DNA from: JANRIG01 sp033765235 | GTDB taxonomy: Bacteria > Bacteroidota > Bacteroidia > Cytophagales > UBA9547 | Assembly: GCA_033765235.1 (NCBI GenBank) | Contig: JANRIG010000023.1 | Span: 288,131-352,130 of the forward strand | Reading direction: 5' to 3' | DNA length: 64,000 nucleotides | Shown here: piece by piece, positions 1 to 9,245 of the stretch | How the letters are laid out: every line of letters starts with the position of its first letter | Position numbering within the stretch: the first letter of the stretch is position 1 | Notes under the pieces: generated by a model | Databases searched by the model: none | Seen by the model: only the letters and a program-made list of their open reading frames with translations | Told to the model about the DNA's origin: nothing | Program-made: the position numbers and the translations under genes

Positions 1-1266
1 TTGTATAGTTTATTTTTCTTGATATGTATGTCTATAAATTTTTTAGGTTTTGAATAATAACTGTATGTAAACCGTGTGTAAGCATTGTCAGTTGTTTTAA
101 AATTGTTAATCAATGATAATTTTTTATAAACAAGGCTGTCAATATTTATCAATATTAAGCTATCTGCTTCGCGGTCATATGGCTCATGTAGGTTCACTTC
201 AAATACAAGGCTATCATATATTTCTGAGCCTGTAGGTGGTAATACTTTGGCTATCACATCTTTGTATCTGTTAAATTTTTTAGGACTTGATAATACTAGT
301 TTTACAATAATGGTGGTATCATTGTAGCTTGAGTCCACAATATGCAGATGAGCATCTACTGTGTCTTCACAGAGCTTATGTTTATATATGATAAGTTCTT
401 TGGGGTTTGTATTGATAGCATATTTAAGATTGGTATTTGCAGACAGCGTATATTTTAGTATTCCTTCCGAAAAACTTATTTTGATATTTTGGTCGTTTTT
501 TATAGCGTTTATTTTTGGTTTTGTATAATCACTGGCAGATAGTTGCATCGTTATTCCGGAGAGGGTATTATTGACCAAAGTAACGGTACTATCAATAAAG
601 CCTATCTTTTCTTTATAATTATCATACTTAAGGTTTTTGTTGATATCAGAGAACGCATATATTTTATAACTGTCTGATTTTATGTGTTTTATGATGAATT
701 TTCCTTTTTTATCACTATATGTATAGTAGGTAGGAATATGTTTTTCGGGGTTTATACTGTCTACATTTGCGTATAGGCCAACGAGGCAATTTTTGGCAGT
801 GTCTTGAGAATAACAGTCATATAACATGCCCTGAACCATACAGCTATCTATAAAATTTCCTGTACTGAATGATAATGATAAGTGCTTTAGTACATTACCT
901 TCTGTATTGTCTTTTATGCCTTCATTAATGTTTAATGTATAGGTTGTAAGTGTGTTTAGTGGCTTGTCGGTATTGATGATTATTTTGTTTTTTATGCTTT
1001 TTACGTTTATTTCTGCGTCAATTTTAGGACTTATGATGGTATTGGTTTTTACTTTACCTGCATCTACCCATTCATCAAAATGTAGTTTGATGTACACTTT
1101 TTGAGGTACATTTACTTGTCCGTCTGAGGGATTAGACTTTATTAACACTGGAGGATTAACATCTTTTTTGCCTCCGGGTGGCGCACTTTGATTGGCACAT
1201 GATTGCATAATATATACCAGACATGTTATTGAACAGAACAATATTAGGTTATGGTATTTGCGCATT
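1..1266 (-). CDS. Ig-like domain lipoprotein, partial (C-terminus outside window)
   Basis: An open frame of 422 codons runs from an ATG at 1266 to the window edge without a stop. The N-terminus has a hydrophobic stretch ending in a lipobox-like MQSC (Cys23), so the protein is probably a lipoprotein. It is followed by a Gly/Pro-rich linker and then NPSDGQVNVP and a strand-rich segment (about residues 35-135) typical of bacterial Ig-like (Big_5/SbsA-type) domains. A segment resembling a carboxypeptidase-regulatory fold follows (IYAFSDINKNLKYD, about residues 205-220). The start codon shares one base with the mnmG stop (TAATG), so the two are probably cotranscribed and translationally coupled. 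Family proteins are common hypothetical envelope proteins of Bacteroidota; the function is unknown. Confidence 0.8.
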
Positions 1267-3131
1267 TACTTGTTAAAATATACTAATAAGATGGAAATAT
1301 CAGTAGGATTTATGCCACTTATTCTAGAGGCTTGGCCTAGTGTAGCGGGGCGTATTTTTGTCAATTTCTCTTTTGCTTCATTAGACAATGCATGTATGTG
1401 GTTATAATCTGTATTAGGGTTGATTTTTACATGTTCTGTTTTTTTGAGTTCATCAGCCATTTTCCGCTCTTTTTCTATATATGTTTCATATTTCACTTTT
1501 ATTTCGGCTTGTTCCAGCTCATCTTTTTCATAAATGGATAATTGTTGTTTAATATCATTTTCTATCGCTTCAATATTTTTCAGATTTATTTCCGGTCTTT
1601 TCAGGAGGTTTTCTAATGATGTTTTTTCGTTGATTGTAGCACTTTGAATTGTTTGCAGATACTTATTTGCTATGTCAGGTGTCACTTTTGTACTAGATAA
1701 GTATTGAATAATGTGTTGAGTATTAGATATTTTATTTTTCACACGTGTCACTCTTTGAATAGCAGCAAGTCCTATATTATGGGCTTTTTCAGTAAGCCTT
1801 ATATCTGCATTGTCTTGGCGTAGCAGTATGCGGTATTCGGCTCTGGATGTAAACATTCGGTATGGTTCTTCTGTGCCTTTGGTTATGAGGTCATCTATGA
1901 GTACACCAATATAGGCTTCATCTCTAGCAAGGATGAAAGGTGGTTTGTTGTTAATGCTCAGATGTGCATTTATTCCTGCCATCAACCCTTGTGCCGCAGC
2001 CTCTTCATATCCAGTGGTGCCGTTTATTTGTCCTGCAAAGAATAGATTTTTTACAATTTTGGTTTCGAGTGTATGTGTAAGTTGAGTAGGCGGGAAATAA
2101 TCGTACTCAATGGCATATCCGGGTCTGAACATTTTTACATTTTCAAAACCTTTAATGGCTGTAAGTGCCTTGTATTGTACATCTTCGGGCAATGAGGTAG
2201 AAAACCCGTTTACATATATTTCTATGGTGTCTCGTCCTTCGGGCTCCACAAATATTTGATGTCTGTCTTTATCAGCAAATCTTGTTATTTTGTCTTCTAC
2301 ACTTGGGCAGTACCTCGGCCCTATCCCTTTAATGCGCCCACTATACATGGGCGATTTTTCAAACCCGGTCTTAAGTATTTCATGCACAGTATCATTGGTA
2401 TAAGTTATATGGCAAGGTATTTGATGTTGAACAGCAGATGTGTGCAAAGAATATGAAAATTTTTCGGGCATTTCATCACCTTCTTGTATCTCCATGAGAC
2501 TGTAGTTAAGTGAACGCCCATCAATCCTTGGGGGTGTGCCAGTTTTCATTCTGCCACTTTCAAAACCCAGCTTTACAAGTTGCTCTGTAATACCTGTAGC
2601 TGCTTTTTCAGCTGATCTCCCTCCGCTAAATTGTTTTTCACCTATATGAATTATTCCATTAAGAAAGGTACCATTAGTCAACACTACACTTTTAGCTTCA
2701 ATTTCTATGCCCATCCCGGTTTTTACACCATATACCACGTTGTCATTTACAAGCAATGAAGCCACCATGTCTTGCCACATATCTATATTTGGGTTAGCTT
2801 CTAATGCCAGTCTCCATTCTTCGGCAAACCTCCACCTGTCGTTTTGAGCACGTGGGCTCCACATAGCAGGTCCTTTAGAGCGATTAAGCATTCGAAATTG
2901 AATAGTGGTTTTATCAGTTACAATTCCCGACATACCACCCATTGCATCTATTTCACGCACTATTTGTCCTTTTGCAATACCACCCATAGCAGGGTTGCAC
3001 GACATTTGACCAATGCGTGTCATGTCCATTGTTATAAGCAGCACACTTGAGCCCATAGCAGCAGCTGCATGCGCCGCCTCACAGCCCGCATGACCCGCAC
3101 CAACTACAATTACATCATATCTTGTAAACAT
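1266..3131 (-). CDS. mnmG: tRNA uridine-5-carboxymethylaminomethyl modification enzyme MnmG (GidA)
   Basis: 621 residues, the normal family length. With MnmE this FAD protein makes the cmnm5 modification at U34 of certain tRNAs in the cytoplasm. Visible motifs are the FAD-binding GAGHAGCEAA at residues 11-20, the MnmG signature CNPAMGGIAKG near residue 47, a GPRYCPSVEDK signature in the middle, and the conserved C-terminal helical tail LGQASRISGINPTDIS. The ATG at 3131 gives the standard N-terminus just before the dinucleotide-binding fold. Upstream lie two parS-like palindromes. In many bacteria gidA sits close to the replication origin and to parAB, so this context is consistent with an origin-proximal position. 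No mnmE, rsmG or parAB lies in the window. Confidence 0.98.
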   Translation of the reverse strand: MFTRYDVIVVGAGHAGCEAAHAAAAMGSSVLLITMDMTRIGQMSCNPAMGGIAKGQIVREIDAMGGMSGIVTDKTTIQFRMLNRSKGPAMWSPRAQNDRWRFAEEWRLALEANPNIDMWQDMVASLLVNDNVVYGVKTGMGIEIEAKSVVLTNGTFLNGIIHIGEKQFSGGRSAEKAATGITEQLVKLGFESGRMKTGTPPRIDGRSLNYSLMEIQEGDEMPEKFSYSLHTSAVQHQIPCHITYTNDTVHEILKTGFEKSPMYSGRIKGIGPRYCPSVEDKITRFADKDRHQIFVEPEGRDTIEIYVNGFSTSLPEDVQYKALTAIKGFENVKMFRPGYAIEYDYFPPTQLTHTLETKIVKNLFFAGQINGTTGYEEAAAQGLMAGINAHLSINNKPPFILARDEAYIGVLIDDLITKGTEEPYRMFTSRAEYRILLRQDNADIRLTEKAHNIGLAAIQRVTRVKNKISNTQHIIQYLSSTKVTPDIANKYLQTIQSATINEKTSLENLLKRPEINLKNIEAIENDIKQQLSIYEKDELEQAEIKVKYETYIEKERKMADELKKTEHVKINPNTDYNHIHALSNEAKEKLTKIRPATLGQASRISGINPTDISILLVYFNK

Positions 3132-3150
3132 ATTTTAGCAGATAATTTTA

Positions 3151-3166
3151 TGTTCCACGTGGAACA
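3151..3166. promoter_or_regulatory. parS-like ParB binding site, copy 1
   Basis: The sequence TGTTCCACGTGGAACA is a perfect 16-bp palindrome. It matches the widely conserved parS consensus TGTTNCACGTGAAACA at every fixed position except one, and that change makes it fully symmetric. It lies 20 bp upstream of the mnmG start in a divergent intergenic region. ParB loads on such sites to organise and segregate the chromosome origin. The identification rests on the match to the consensus and on having two identical copies. Confidence 0.85.
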
Positions 3167-3199
3167 AATTTGTATTTGGCTTGTCGTTATTGTCCTTTG

Positions 3200-3215
3200 T
3201 GTTCCACGTGGAACA
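3200..3215. promoter_or_regulatory. parS-like ParB binding site, copy 2
   Basis: A second identical TGTTCCACGTGGAACA palindrome, 49 bp centre to centre from the first, in the same mnmG/purF-like intergenic region. I found no third copy or partial copy elsewhere in the window. Two identical 16-bp palindromes so close together are very unlikely by chance in AT-rich DNA. Confidence 0.85.
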
Positions 3216-3353
3216 TAATTACAAAACTACAACTATTACTCTTAAGCATTGCTTTTGGTGAAAATTAATGAACCAATTGCCATCTGATAAAACGTTTTGG
3301 CTGCTAAATCTGTTATTAAATTACATGCGTTATATTATGTCGTGTGTTAATAT

Positions 3354-3361
3354 TAATTTTG
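3354..3361 (+). promoter_or_regulatory. possible Bacteroidota -7 promoter element for the purF-like gene
   Basis: TAATTTTG fits the Bacteroidota sigma-ABfr -7 consensus TANNTTTG and lies 19 bp before the ATG at 3381. I see no clear -33 TTTG at the usual distance, so the call is tentative. Confidence 0.35.
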
Positions 3362-3380
3362 AGTAAATACTCTATGAGCA

Positions 3381-5273
3381 ATGAGTGATGAAATAAAGCA
3401 TGAGTGCGGCGTAGCACTAATAAGACTGCGCAAGCCATATCATTATTATATAAAAAAATACGGCACTCCTTTTTATGGACTTAACAAGCTATATATCTTG
3501 CTTGAGAAGCAGCATAATCGTGGACAAGACGGGGCGGGGGTAGCTGTCATAAAACATAATGCAAAACCCGGTACACCATATATAAATCGTATACGCTCAG
3601 TAGAGCCCCAACCTATACCGGATATTTTCTCCAAAATCAATAAGAAGATAAAAAAGGCACTTAAAGGAAATAAAGACAAATTAGTCAATGCTGAATGGGT
3701 AAAAGAAAATGTGCCATTTGCGGGCGAAGTATTATTGGGTCATTTGAGATACGGAACCTATTTAGGAAATAGTATAGAAAACTGCCATCCTTTTATCAGA
3801 GATAATAATTGGAAAACAAGGACACTGGCCGTAGCCGGCAACTTTAATATGACCAATGTAGATGAACTTTTTGAAAAACTCATTGAGCTCGGTCAGCACC
3901 CACGCGAAATGGCAGATACAGTAACCATACTTGAAAAAATAGGCCACTTTCTCGACGATGAAGTACAACAGACATTTGATAGAAACAAAGAAAGGTTTGA
4001 TAATCGCCAAATATCTGAAATTATAGAAAACACCTTAGACATTGGCAAAGTGTTGAGAAGAGCATGTAAAGATTTTGACGGAGGCTATACCATGGCAGGG
4101 ATGATTGGTTATGGAGGTGCATTTGTGGTCAGAGACCCAAATGGAATAAGACCCGCATATTACTACCAAGATGATGAAGTGGTAGTAGTAGCATCTGAAA
4201 AGCCAGCTATAAAAATAGCCTTTGATGTGAAATACGACGAAATCAAAGAAATAGAACCCGGTCATGCCATTATCATTAATAAAGATGGCGATGTAGATCA
4301 TGAGGCATTTATAGAAAAAAGACAAAAAACCTGCTGCTCCTTTGAAAGAATATATTTTTCCAGAGGCACAGACCCTGATATATATGCTGAAAGAAAAATG
4401 TTGGGACGCTTGCTTATAGATCAAGTATTAATAGCCATAGACCATGACTTGAAAAATACAGTATTCTCTTATATACCCAATACCGCTGAGATAGCATGGT
4501 TAGGGATGATGCAAGCAGTAGACGACCATTTGATAAAAAACAGAATAAGCTACATTCAAAATGGAAAATTTACCAAAGAGTCGTTGGAAGAGACACTCTC
4601 ATTTAAACCTAGAGTAGAAAAATTAGTGATAAAAGATGCTAAACTGCGCACATTTATTACCAACGATAACGACCGCAGCGACCTAATATCGCACGTGTAT
4701 GACACTACCTATGAAGTAATAAAGAAAGATGTTGACACCCTGGTGGTTATAGATGATAGTATTGTGAGAGGTAGTACGTTAGAAAAAAGCATATTGGCTA
4801 TGTTGCAAAAGCTACAACCTAAAAGAATAATAATTGTGTCTTCTGCCCCCCAAATAAGATACCCTGATTGTTATGGCATAGATATGTCAAAAATCGGAGA
4901 ATTTGTAGCTTTTAGGGCAGTGCTACAACTCATCCGCGAATATGATAAAGAATATATACTAGAAGAAGTATATGAAAAATGCATATCATCCTTAGATATG
5001 CCCGTAGAATATATTCAAAATCATGTGAAAGACATTTATGGAGCATTTACCTATGAGCAAATTACACGTAAAATCACGGAGATTGTGACACCCAAAGGGT
5101 TTAAACCTGAATTGAATATTGTATTTCAAACGATAGAAAATCTGCATAAGGCTTGCCCAAACCATACAGGAGATTGGTATTTTTCAGGCAATTATCCCAC
5201 CCCCGGAGGTAATAAGGTCGTAAACAAAGCATTTATAAATTTTATGGAAGGCAAATTGGTGAGGGCTTATTAA
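3381..5273 (+). CDS. PurF-like amidophosphoribosyltransferase (long Bacteroidota form)
   Basis: 630 residues, longer than typical PurF (about 470-510). The N-terminal Ntn glutaminase domain begins HECGVALIRL; Cys9 would be the nucleophile after removal of a short propeptide. NRGQDGAG near residue 47 and GHLRYGT near 115 are glutaminase motifs. The phosphoribosyltransferase signature VVIDDSIVRGST lies near residue 450. Extra length comes from insertions (for example around residues 60-105) and a C-terminal extension of roughly 100 residues. PurF catalyses the first committed step of purine synthesis (PRPP plus glutamine to phosphoribosylamine). A paralogue of this long type is common in Bacteroidota beside a normal PurF, so its exact role is uncertain. 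An earlier ATG at 3374 meets a stop after four codons. The 3' end converges on cysD with a 5-bp gap. Confidence 0.85.
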   Translation: MSDEIKHECGVALIRLRKPYHYYIKKYGTPFYGLNKLYILLEKQHNRGQDGAGVAVIKHNAKPGTPYINRIRSVEPQPIPDIFSKINKKIKKALKGNKDKLVNAEWVKENVPFAGEVLLGHLRYGTYLGNSIENCHPFIRDNNWKTRTLAVAGNFNMTNVDELFEKLIELGQHPREMADTVTILEKIGHFLDDEVQQTFDRNKERFDNRQISEIIENTLDIGKVLRRACKDFDGGYTMAGMIGYGGAFVVRDPNGIRPAYYYQDDEVVVVASEKPAIKIAFDVKYDEIKEIEPGHAIIINKDGDVDHEAFIEKRQKTCCSFERIYFSRGTDPDIYAERKMLGRLLIDQVLIAIDHDLKNTVFSYIPNTAEIAWLGMMQAVDDHLIKNRISYIQNGKFTKESLEETLSFKPRVEKLVIKDAKLRTFITNDNDRSDLISHVYDTTYEVIKKDVDTLVVIDDSIVRGSTLEKSILAMLQKLQPKRIIIVSSAPQIRYPDCYGIDMSKIGEFVAFRAVLQLIREYDKEYILEEVYEKCISSLDMPVEYIQNHVKDIYGAFTYEQITRKITEIVTPKGFKPELNIVFQTIENLHKACPNHTGDWYFSGNYPTPGGNKVVNKAFINFMEGKLVRAY

Positions 5274-5278
5274 ACATT

Positions 5279-6175
5279 TTAAAAATACCCTTGCTTTTTT
5301 CGGTCTTCCATAGCCGCTTCAGATCTTTTGTCATCTGCACGCCCGCCACGCTCAGTCACCCTGGCAGCAGCTACTTCGGCAATGATATCTGACAATGTAT
5401 GTGCAGTAGATTCTACCATGCCTGTGCATGTAATATCGCCTACAGTGCGGCACCTTACTATTTTATCGGTCAATACATCTGTAGGTAGTTTTTCCATTAT
5501 GTCGTTGTCGGCATATATTACCCCATTGCGCTCAAAAACAGTGCGTTTGTGAGAAAAATAAATGGACGGCAAAGGGATGTTTTCTTGAGCAATATATTGC
5601 CACACATCCATCTCTGTCCAATTGCTTAGAGGAAATACACGAAAGTGCTCACCTACATTTTTTTTGCCATTAAATAAATTCCAAAGCTCTGGTCGTTGAT
5701 TTTTAGGATCCCATTGTCCAAATTCATCCCTATGTGAAAAAAAACGCTCTTTGGCACGTGCTTTTTCCTCATCACGCCTGCCACCGCCAAATGCAGCATC
5801 ATATTTGAGCTCTTCCAGAGCATCTAGTAGTGTTACAGTTTGTATGGCATTGCGCGATGCATACGGTCCTTTTTCCTCTACAGCTCTACCCTTGTCTATA
5901 GAATCTTGTACATATCTTACTATAAGAGTAGCATTTACATCATTCACTAGAAAATCGCGGTATTCAATGGTCTCAACAAAGTTGTGCCCTGTATCTATAT
6001 GTAGTAATGGGAATGGAATAGGTGCAGGATAAAAAGCTTTCTGAGCAATTTTCACCATCACGATAGAGTCTTTTCCGCCAGAAAACAGCAAAACAGGTTT
6101 TTCAAATTGCGCTGCTACTTCACGCATCACATAGATAGACTCAGACTCAAGTTGTTGTAAATGATTTAATTGCAT
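5279..6175 (-). CDS. cysD: Sulfate adenylyltransferase subunit 2 (CysD)
   Basis: 298 residues, full length. The PP-loop ATP-binding motif SGGKDS lies at residues 32-37, the family segment GGGRRDEEKARAKER is in the middle, and the C-terminal tail ends in the typical basic KKQGYF. CysD with the GTPase CysN converts sulfate and ATP to adenosine phosphosulfate in the cytoplasm, for assimilation or for PAPS used in sulfation. CysN, CysC and CysH genes are not in the window, so the gene stands alone here. The ATG at 6175 gives the standard N-terminus. Confidence 0.96.
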   Translation of the reverse strand: MQLNHLQQLESESIYVMREVAAQFEKPVLLFSGGKDSIVMVKIAQKAFYPAPIPFPLLHIDTGHNFVETIEYRDFLVNDVNATLIVRYVQDSIDKGRAVEEKGPYASRNAIQTVTLLDALEELKYDAAFGGGRRDEEKARAKERFFSHRDEFGQWDPKNQRPELWNLFNGKKNVGEHFRVFPLSNWTEMDVWQYIAQENIPLPSIYFSHKRTVFERNGVIYADNDIMEKLPTDVLTDKIVRCRTVGDITCTGMVESTAHTLSDIIAEVAAARVTERGGRADDKRSEAAMEDRKKQGYF

Positions 6176-6319
6176 ATATTTTTATAATCAATTATCCTTA
6201 TTCAGAATGCAAATCTAATAAAAATATTGCCAAATTTTAGCCCCTATCCAAATCTATGCTGCTATTCAAACTCTAAAATAATATTGCCATATGATATAAA
6301 TAAATGTGATTAGTATTTG

Positions 6320-6327
6320 TAAATTTG
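6320..6327 (+). promoter_or_regulatory. -7 promoter element for the SRP RNA
   Basis: TAAATTTG matches the Bacteroidota -7 consensus TANNTTTG and ends about 5 bp before the predicted SRP RNA helix. No clear -33 box is visible. Confidence 0.45.
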
Positions 6328-6424
6328 CTGTTGCAAGCGGTACGACCAGCTCCTGCTAAACTCCCCCAGGCCCTGACGGGAGCAAGGGTAGGCGGTTGTA
6401 GCGGTGCGATACTGCTTGCTTCTT
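6328..6424 (+). ncRNA. ffs: Signal recognition particle RNA, small bacterial type (4.5S)
   Basis: The core CCCCCAGGCCCTGACGGGAG (6363-6382), continued by CAAGGGTAGG, is the conserved apical domain of SRP RNA that binds Ffh. The AGG...AGCA internal loop is present and the tetraloop reads UGAC, of the URRC class seen in some bacteria in place of GGAA. Closing ends pair: GCAAGCGGTA (6333-6342) with TACTGCTTGC (6410-6419), with one G-U. Ends are estimated from the pairing and may be off by several bases. The RNA is about 95 nt, without an Alu domain. A T-rich tract follows. Confidence 0.92.
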
Positions 6425-6463
6425 TATTTCAATAAAAAATTTCAAACTCAAACCATATCAAAA

Positions 6464-7120
6464 ATGCAGTTTTTCATAGATACAGCAAACCTAAATGAGA
6501 TAAAAGAAGCACATGCTTTAGGGGTGTTAGACGGTGTCACTACCAATCCATCACTTATGGCCAAAGAAGGAATAAGCGGCAAAAGTAATATTATTAAACA
6601 CTACAAAGACATATGCGATATTGTAGATGGAGATGTAAGCGCAGAGGTAATAGCTACAGATTATGATAACATTATTAAAGAAGGGGAAGAACTTGCACAA
6701 ATAGACCCCAAGATTGTGATAAAAGTACCTATGATAAAAGACGGGATAAAAGCTATTAAGTATTTCAGTACCAAAGGGTTAAAAACTAATTGTACATTAG
6801 TATTTAACGCCGGGCAAGCACTCTTGGCAGCTAAAGCAGGTGCTACTTATGTATCACCTTTCATAGGACGCCTTGATGATATTTCGGTAGACGGGCTTGA
6901 TCTGATAGATCAAATTGTGACCATATACAGAAACTATGGCTATGAGACACAAGTACTTGCAGCCTCCATAAGAGGACCTTTGCATATCATAAAATGTGCT
7001 GAATTAGGAGCTGATGTGGCTACTTGTCCGTTAAGCGCCATTTTATCGTTGATGAAGCACCCATTAACAGATAGCGGATTGGAAAAATTTTTAGCAGATT
7101 ATAAAAAAGTTAATAGCTAA
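6464..7120 (+). CDS. fsa: Fructose-6-phosphate aldolase / transaldolase (TalC/Fsa family)
   Basis: 218 residues when started at the ATG at 6464, which yields the family N-terminus [10 protein letters not shown]. An in-frame ATG at 6404 would lie inside the SRP RNA and is rejected. Hallmarks are DGVTTNPSL near residue 23, the Schiff-base lysine Lys87 in IKVPM, and the late-barrel segment [14 protein letters not shown]. The short transaldolase family comprises enzymes that either transfer dihydroxyacetone units in the pentose phosphate pathway or cleave fructose 6-phosphate; sequence alone does not settle which. The small protein and ftsE gene that follow are close enough to share a transcript. 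Confidence 0.93.
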   Translation: MQFFIDTANLNEIKEAHALGVLDGVTTNPSLMAKEGISGKSNIIKHYKDICDIVDGDVSAEVIATDYDNIIKEGEELAQIDPKIVIKVPMIKDGIKAIKYFSTKGLKTNCTLVFNAGQALLAAKAGATYVSPFIGRLDDISVDGLDLIDQIVTIYRNYGYETQVLAASIRGPLHIIKCAELGADVATCPLSAILSLMKHPLTDSGLEKFLADYKKVNS

Positions 7121-7144
7121 TAATTCAGAACGTTTATCGCAATA

Positions 7145-7348
7145 ATGTATATAATAAAGATAAAAGGAAAGGCAAAAATACCGGATTATATACAGTTGAG
7201 AGATGATAAATATGTGCTAATAGCATACTTTAGAGCAGATAGACCACTGAAAGATATGGTAAAATACAATCTGCAGGGCAAAGAAGACAGCCTATCGGAG
7301 TTGATAAAAGTTATGCCTTTTGGCAAGTTACTAAAGTTAGAATTATAG
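7145..7348 (+). CDS. Small conserved-looking hypothetical protein (67 aa)
   Basis: A 67-residue protein starting at an ATG 24 bp after fsa and ending 9 bp before ftsE, on the same strand. It is soluble in appearance, has alternating strand-like segments (MYIIKIKGKAKIPDY, KYVLIAYFRADRP) and a charged middle, and has no membrane segment or cysteines. I do not recognise a domain. The snug position between two real genes and the normal codon use support it as a genuine gene, perhaps related to the FtsE module. Confidence 0.7.
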   Translation: MYIIKIKGKAKIPDYIQLRDDKYVLIAYFRADRPLKDMVKYNLQGKEDSLSELIKVMPFGKLLKLEL

Positions 7349-7357
7349 GTATAATAT

Positions 7358-8047
7358 ATGTCATTTTCTGACGAGATCATATTAAAAGTAGAAGATACAG
7401 CCATATTTCAAGAGGAGTATCCTGTGCTGAGAAATGTAAACTTTGAAATGCACAAAGGTGAGTTTGTTTATTTGATAGGCAAAACGGGAAGTGGCAAAAG
7501 CTCACTGCTCAAAACACTATATGCAGATATAAGGCTAAAACAGGGTATAATACAAATAGCAGGCTTTGAACTAAGACATATAAAAAAAAGTAATATACCA
7601 TATTTAAGGCGAAGATTGGGGGTTATATTTCAAGACTTTCAACTACTTACGGATAGGAGTGTGGCAGACAATCTGACTTTTTTGATGAAAGCTGTAGGAA
7701 TTACATCTACAACAAAAATAAAACAAAGGCTATCAGATGTGCTCATGCAAGTAGGACTGGCAGGAGCTACTGCCAAATATCCTTATCAGCTGTCAGGAGG
7801 CGAGCAACAGAGGATAGCCATAGCAAGAGCTCTGATAAACGAGCCTACATTGCTTATAGCCGATGAGCCTACAGGAAACCTTGACCCTGAAGTAGCTGAC
7901 GAAATTATGAAACTTTTTATAGATATAAACCATTCAGGCACAGCAATATTGATGGCTACGCACCACCATCATTTTCTCACAAGATACCCTAAGCGCACAT
8001 TGCTCTGTGCAGATGGATTGGTGAAAGATATTAATGCAATTGAATAA
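7358..8047 (+). CDS. ftsE: Cell-division ABC transporter ATP-binding protein FtsE
   Basis: 229 residues. Walker A GKTGSGKS at residues 41-48, the signature LSGGEQQRIAIARAL, Walker B LLIADEPTGNLD and the switch histidine in ATHHHHFL are all intact. The FtsE type is suggested by length and by the GNLDP/THHHHF segments. FtsE works with the permease FtsX at the divisome, linking ATP hydrolysis to peptidoglycan hydrolases. No ftsX is adjacent, so a LolD-like role cannot be excluded. The 3' end overlaps the glycosyltransferase gene by 14 nt. Confidence 0.85.
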   Translation: MSFSDEIILKVEDTAIFQEEYPVLRNVNFEMHKGEFVYLIGKTGSGKSSLLKTLYADIRLKQGIIQIAGFELRHIKKSNIPYLRRRLGVIFQDFQLLTDRSVADNLTFLMKAVGITSTTKIKQRLSDVLMQVGLAGATAKYPYQLSGGEQQRIAIARALINEPTLLIADEPTGNLDPEVADEIMKLFIDINHSGTAILMATHHHHFLTRYPKRTLLCADGLVKDINAIE

Positions 8048-9245
8048 TATACATATAATAACATTTGACATGCCTTACCCACCCAATTATGGTGGAGTTA
8101 TAGATGTATATTATAAAATAATGGCTTTTTACAAAGCAGGATATAATATTTACTTGCATGTATTTGAATATGGTAATAAAGATAGGCAAGATATCCTTAA
8201 GCAGTATTGCCAAAAAATATACTATTATCCCAGAAGATTAGGCATATTACACCAATTAAGCTTACTGCCTTACATTGTTAATACCAGAATAAATAAAAAT
8301 TTATTGCATAACATATGTCAAATACCCGGTATTGTATTTTTTGAAGGAATACATACTACATACTATATCAAAAACAAACTTTTGGCAGATAGATACAAAA
8401 TCATAAGAGCACATAATATTGAACATGAATATTATAAAAACTTGGCATTAGCAGAGGGTGCATTTCTGAAAAAAGTTTACTTTTTCATAGAAGGATTAAG
8501 ACTTAAATATTATGAAAATAGCATGAAATATGCTAACTTAATACTAGCAATATCAGAGCATGAAATGCAATACTTTAGCCATAAATTCAAAAATATTCCT
8601 GTAATGTACATATCACCGTTTCATGGCAATACTTGTTCAAATAATATTGTATTAAGCGATAAAAAGTATATATTATGGCATGGAAATTTAAAAACAAAAG
8701 ACAATGAATATGTACTCAATTATTTGATTACTAACATATTTAATAATATTAACCATCATATAATCATTGTGTCAAATTTTTTGCCTGATAGTATAAAAAT
8801 ACTCTTAAACAATAATATAGAATATATACATGGTGCAAACAAAAATCAAATAGATAACTTGATTCTTAAAAGTCATGTCCAGTTATTATGGAGTCATAAT
8901 ATTTCAGGATTTAAACTCAAATTATTAAATGCTGTATTTTTGGGCAAATTTTGCATAGCAAATTCTAAAATGCTGCATGGCACCGGATTGGAGCTTGTAT
9001 GCCATGTAGCAGATAATAAGGAGCAAGTAATAAATGTTATTGAACATTTATGGGATAATAATTACACAGAGGCAATGCATATGCAAAGAATGGAAGTACT
9101 AAGAAATTATGAGGATGGACACTTAATGGCAAAAATACAACAGGCTATATCTCAAATGATAAGCCATCATATGCCAGGCGTATCCATGCAGGTAATTTTT
9201 CTTCTACTTCTCTATGCATACCAAGTTTATGACTTATATGTGTAA
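8034..9245 (+). CDS. Glycosyltransferase, GT4/GT1-like
   Basis: 403 residues. The N-terminus (ITFDMPYPPNYGGVIDVYYK) is the usual opening of GT-B glycosyltransferases that act on envelope polysaccharides, with a glycine-rich acceptor loop. Later segments (LWHGNLKTKDNEYVL; SGFKLKLLNAVFLGKFCIAN) match the nucleotide-sugar-binding half. No signal peptide or membrane segment is present before the extreme C-terminus, so it probably acts in the cytoplasm. The last 30 or so codons are read antisense to the C-terminus of the facing metallohydrolase gene, giving a 101-bp convergent overlap. The hydrophobic tail there looks like run-on sequence after an older, lost stop. Sugar specificity is unknown. 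Confidence 0.82.
   Translation: MQLNNIHIITFDMPYPPNYGGVIDVYYKIMAFYKAGYNIYLHVFEYGNKDRQDILKQYCQKIYYYPRRLGILHQLSLLPYIVNTRINKNLLHNICQIPGIVFFEGIHTTYYIKNKLLADRYKIIRAHNIEHEYYKNLALAEGAFLKKVYFFIEGLRLKYYENSMKYANLILAISEHEMQYFSHKFKNIPVMYISPFHGNTCSNNIVLSDKKYILWHGNLKTKDNEYVLNYLITNIFNNINHHIIIVSNFLPDSIKILLNNNIEYIHGANKNQIDNLILKSHVQLLWSHNISGFKLKLLNAVFLGKFCIANSKMLHGTGLELVCHVADNKEQVINVIEHLWDNNYTEAMHMQRMEVLRNYEDGHLMAKIQQAISQMISHHMPGVSMQVIFLLLLYAYQVYDLYV

Noticed and set aside
2256..3050. Plus-strand open frames opposite mnmG and similar frames opposite many other genes
   Set aside because: They are antisense shadows with unrelated composition, lying fully inside strongly supported genes.
6404..6463. An upstream ATG at 6404 would add 20 residues to the transaldolase
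   Set aside because: It lies inside the SRP RNA 3' strand, and the family N-terminus [10 protein letters not shown] begins at 6464.
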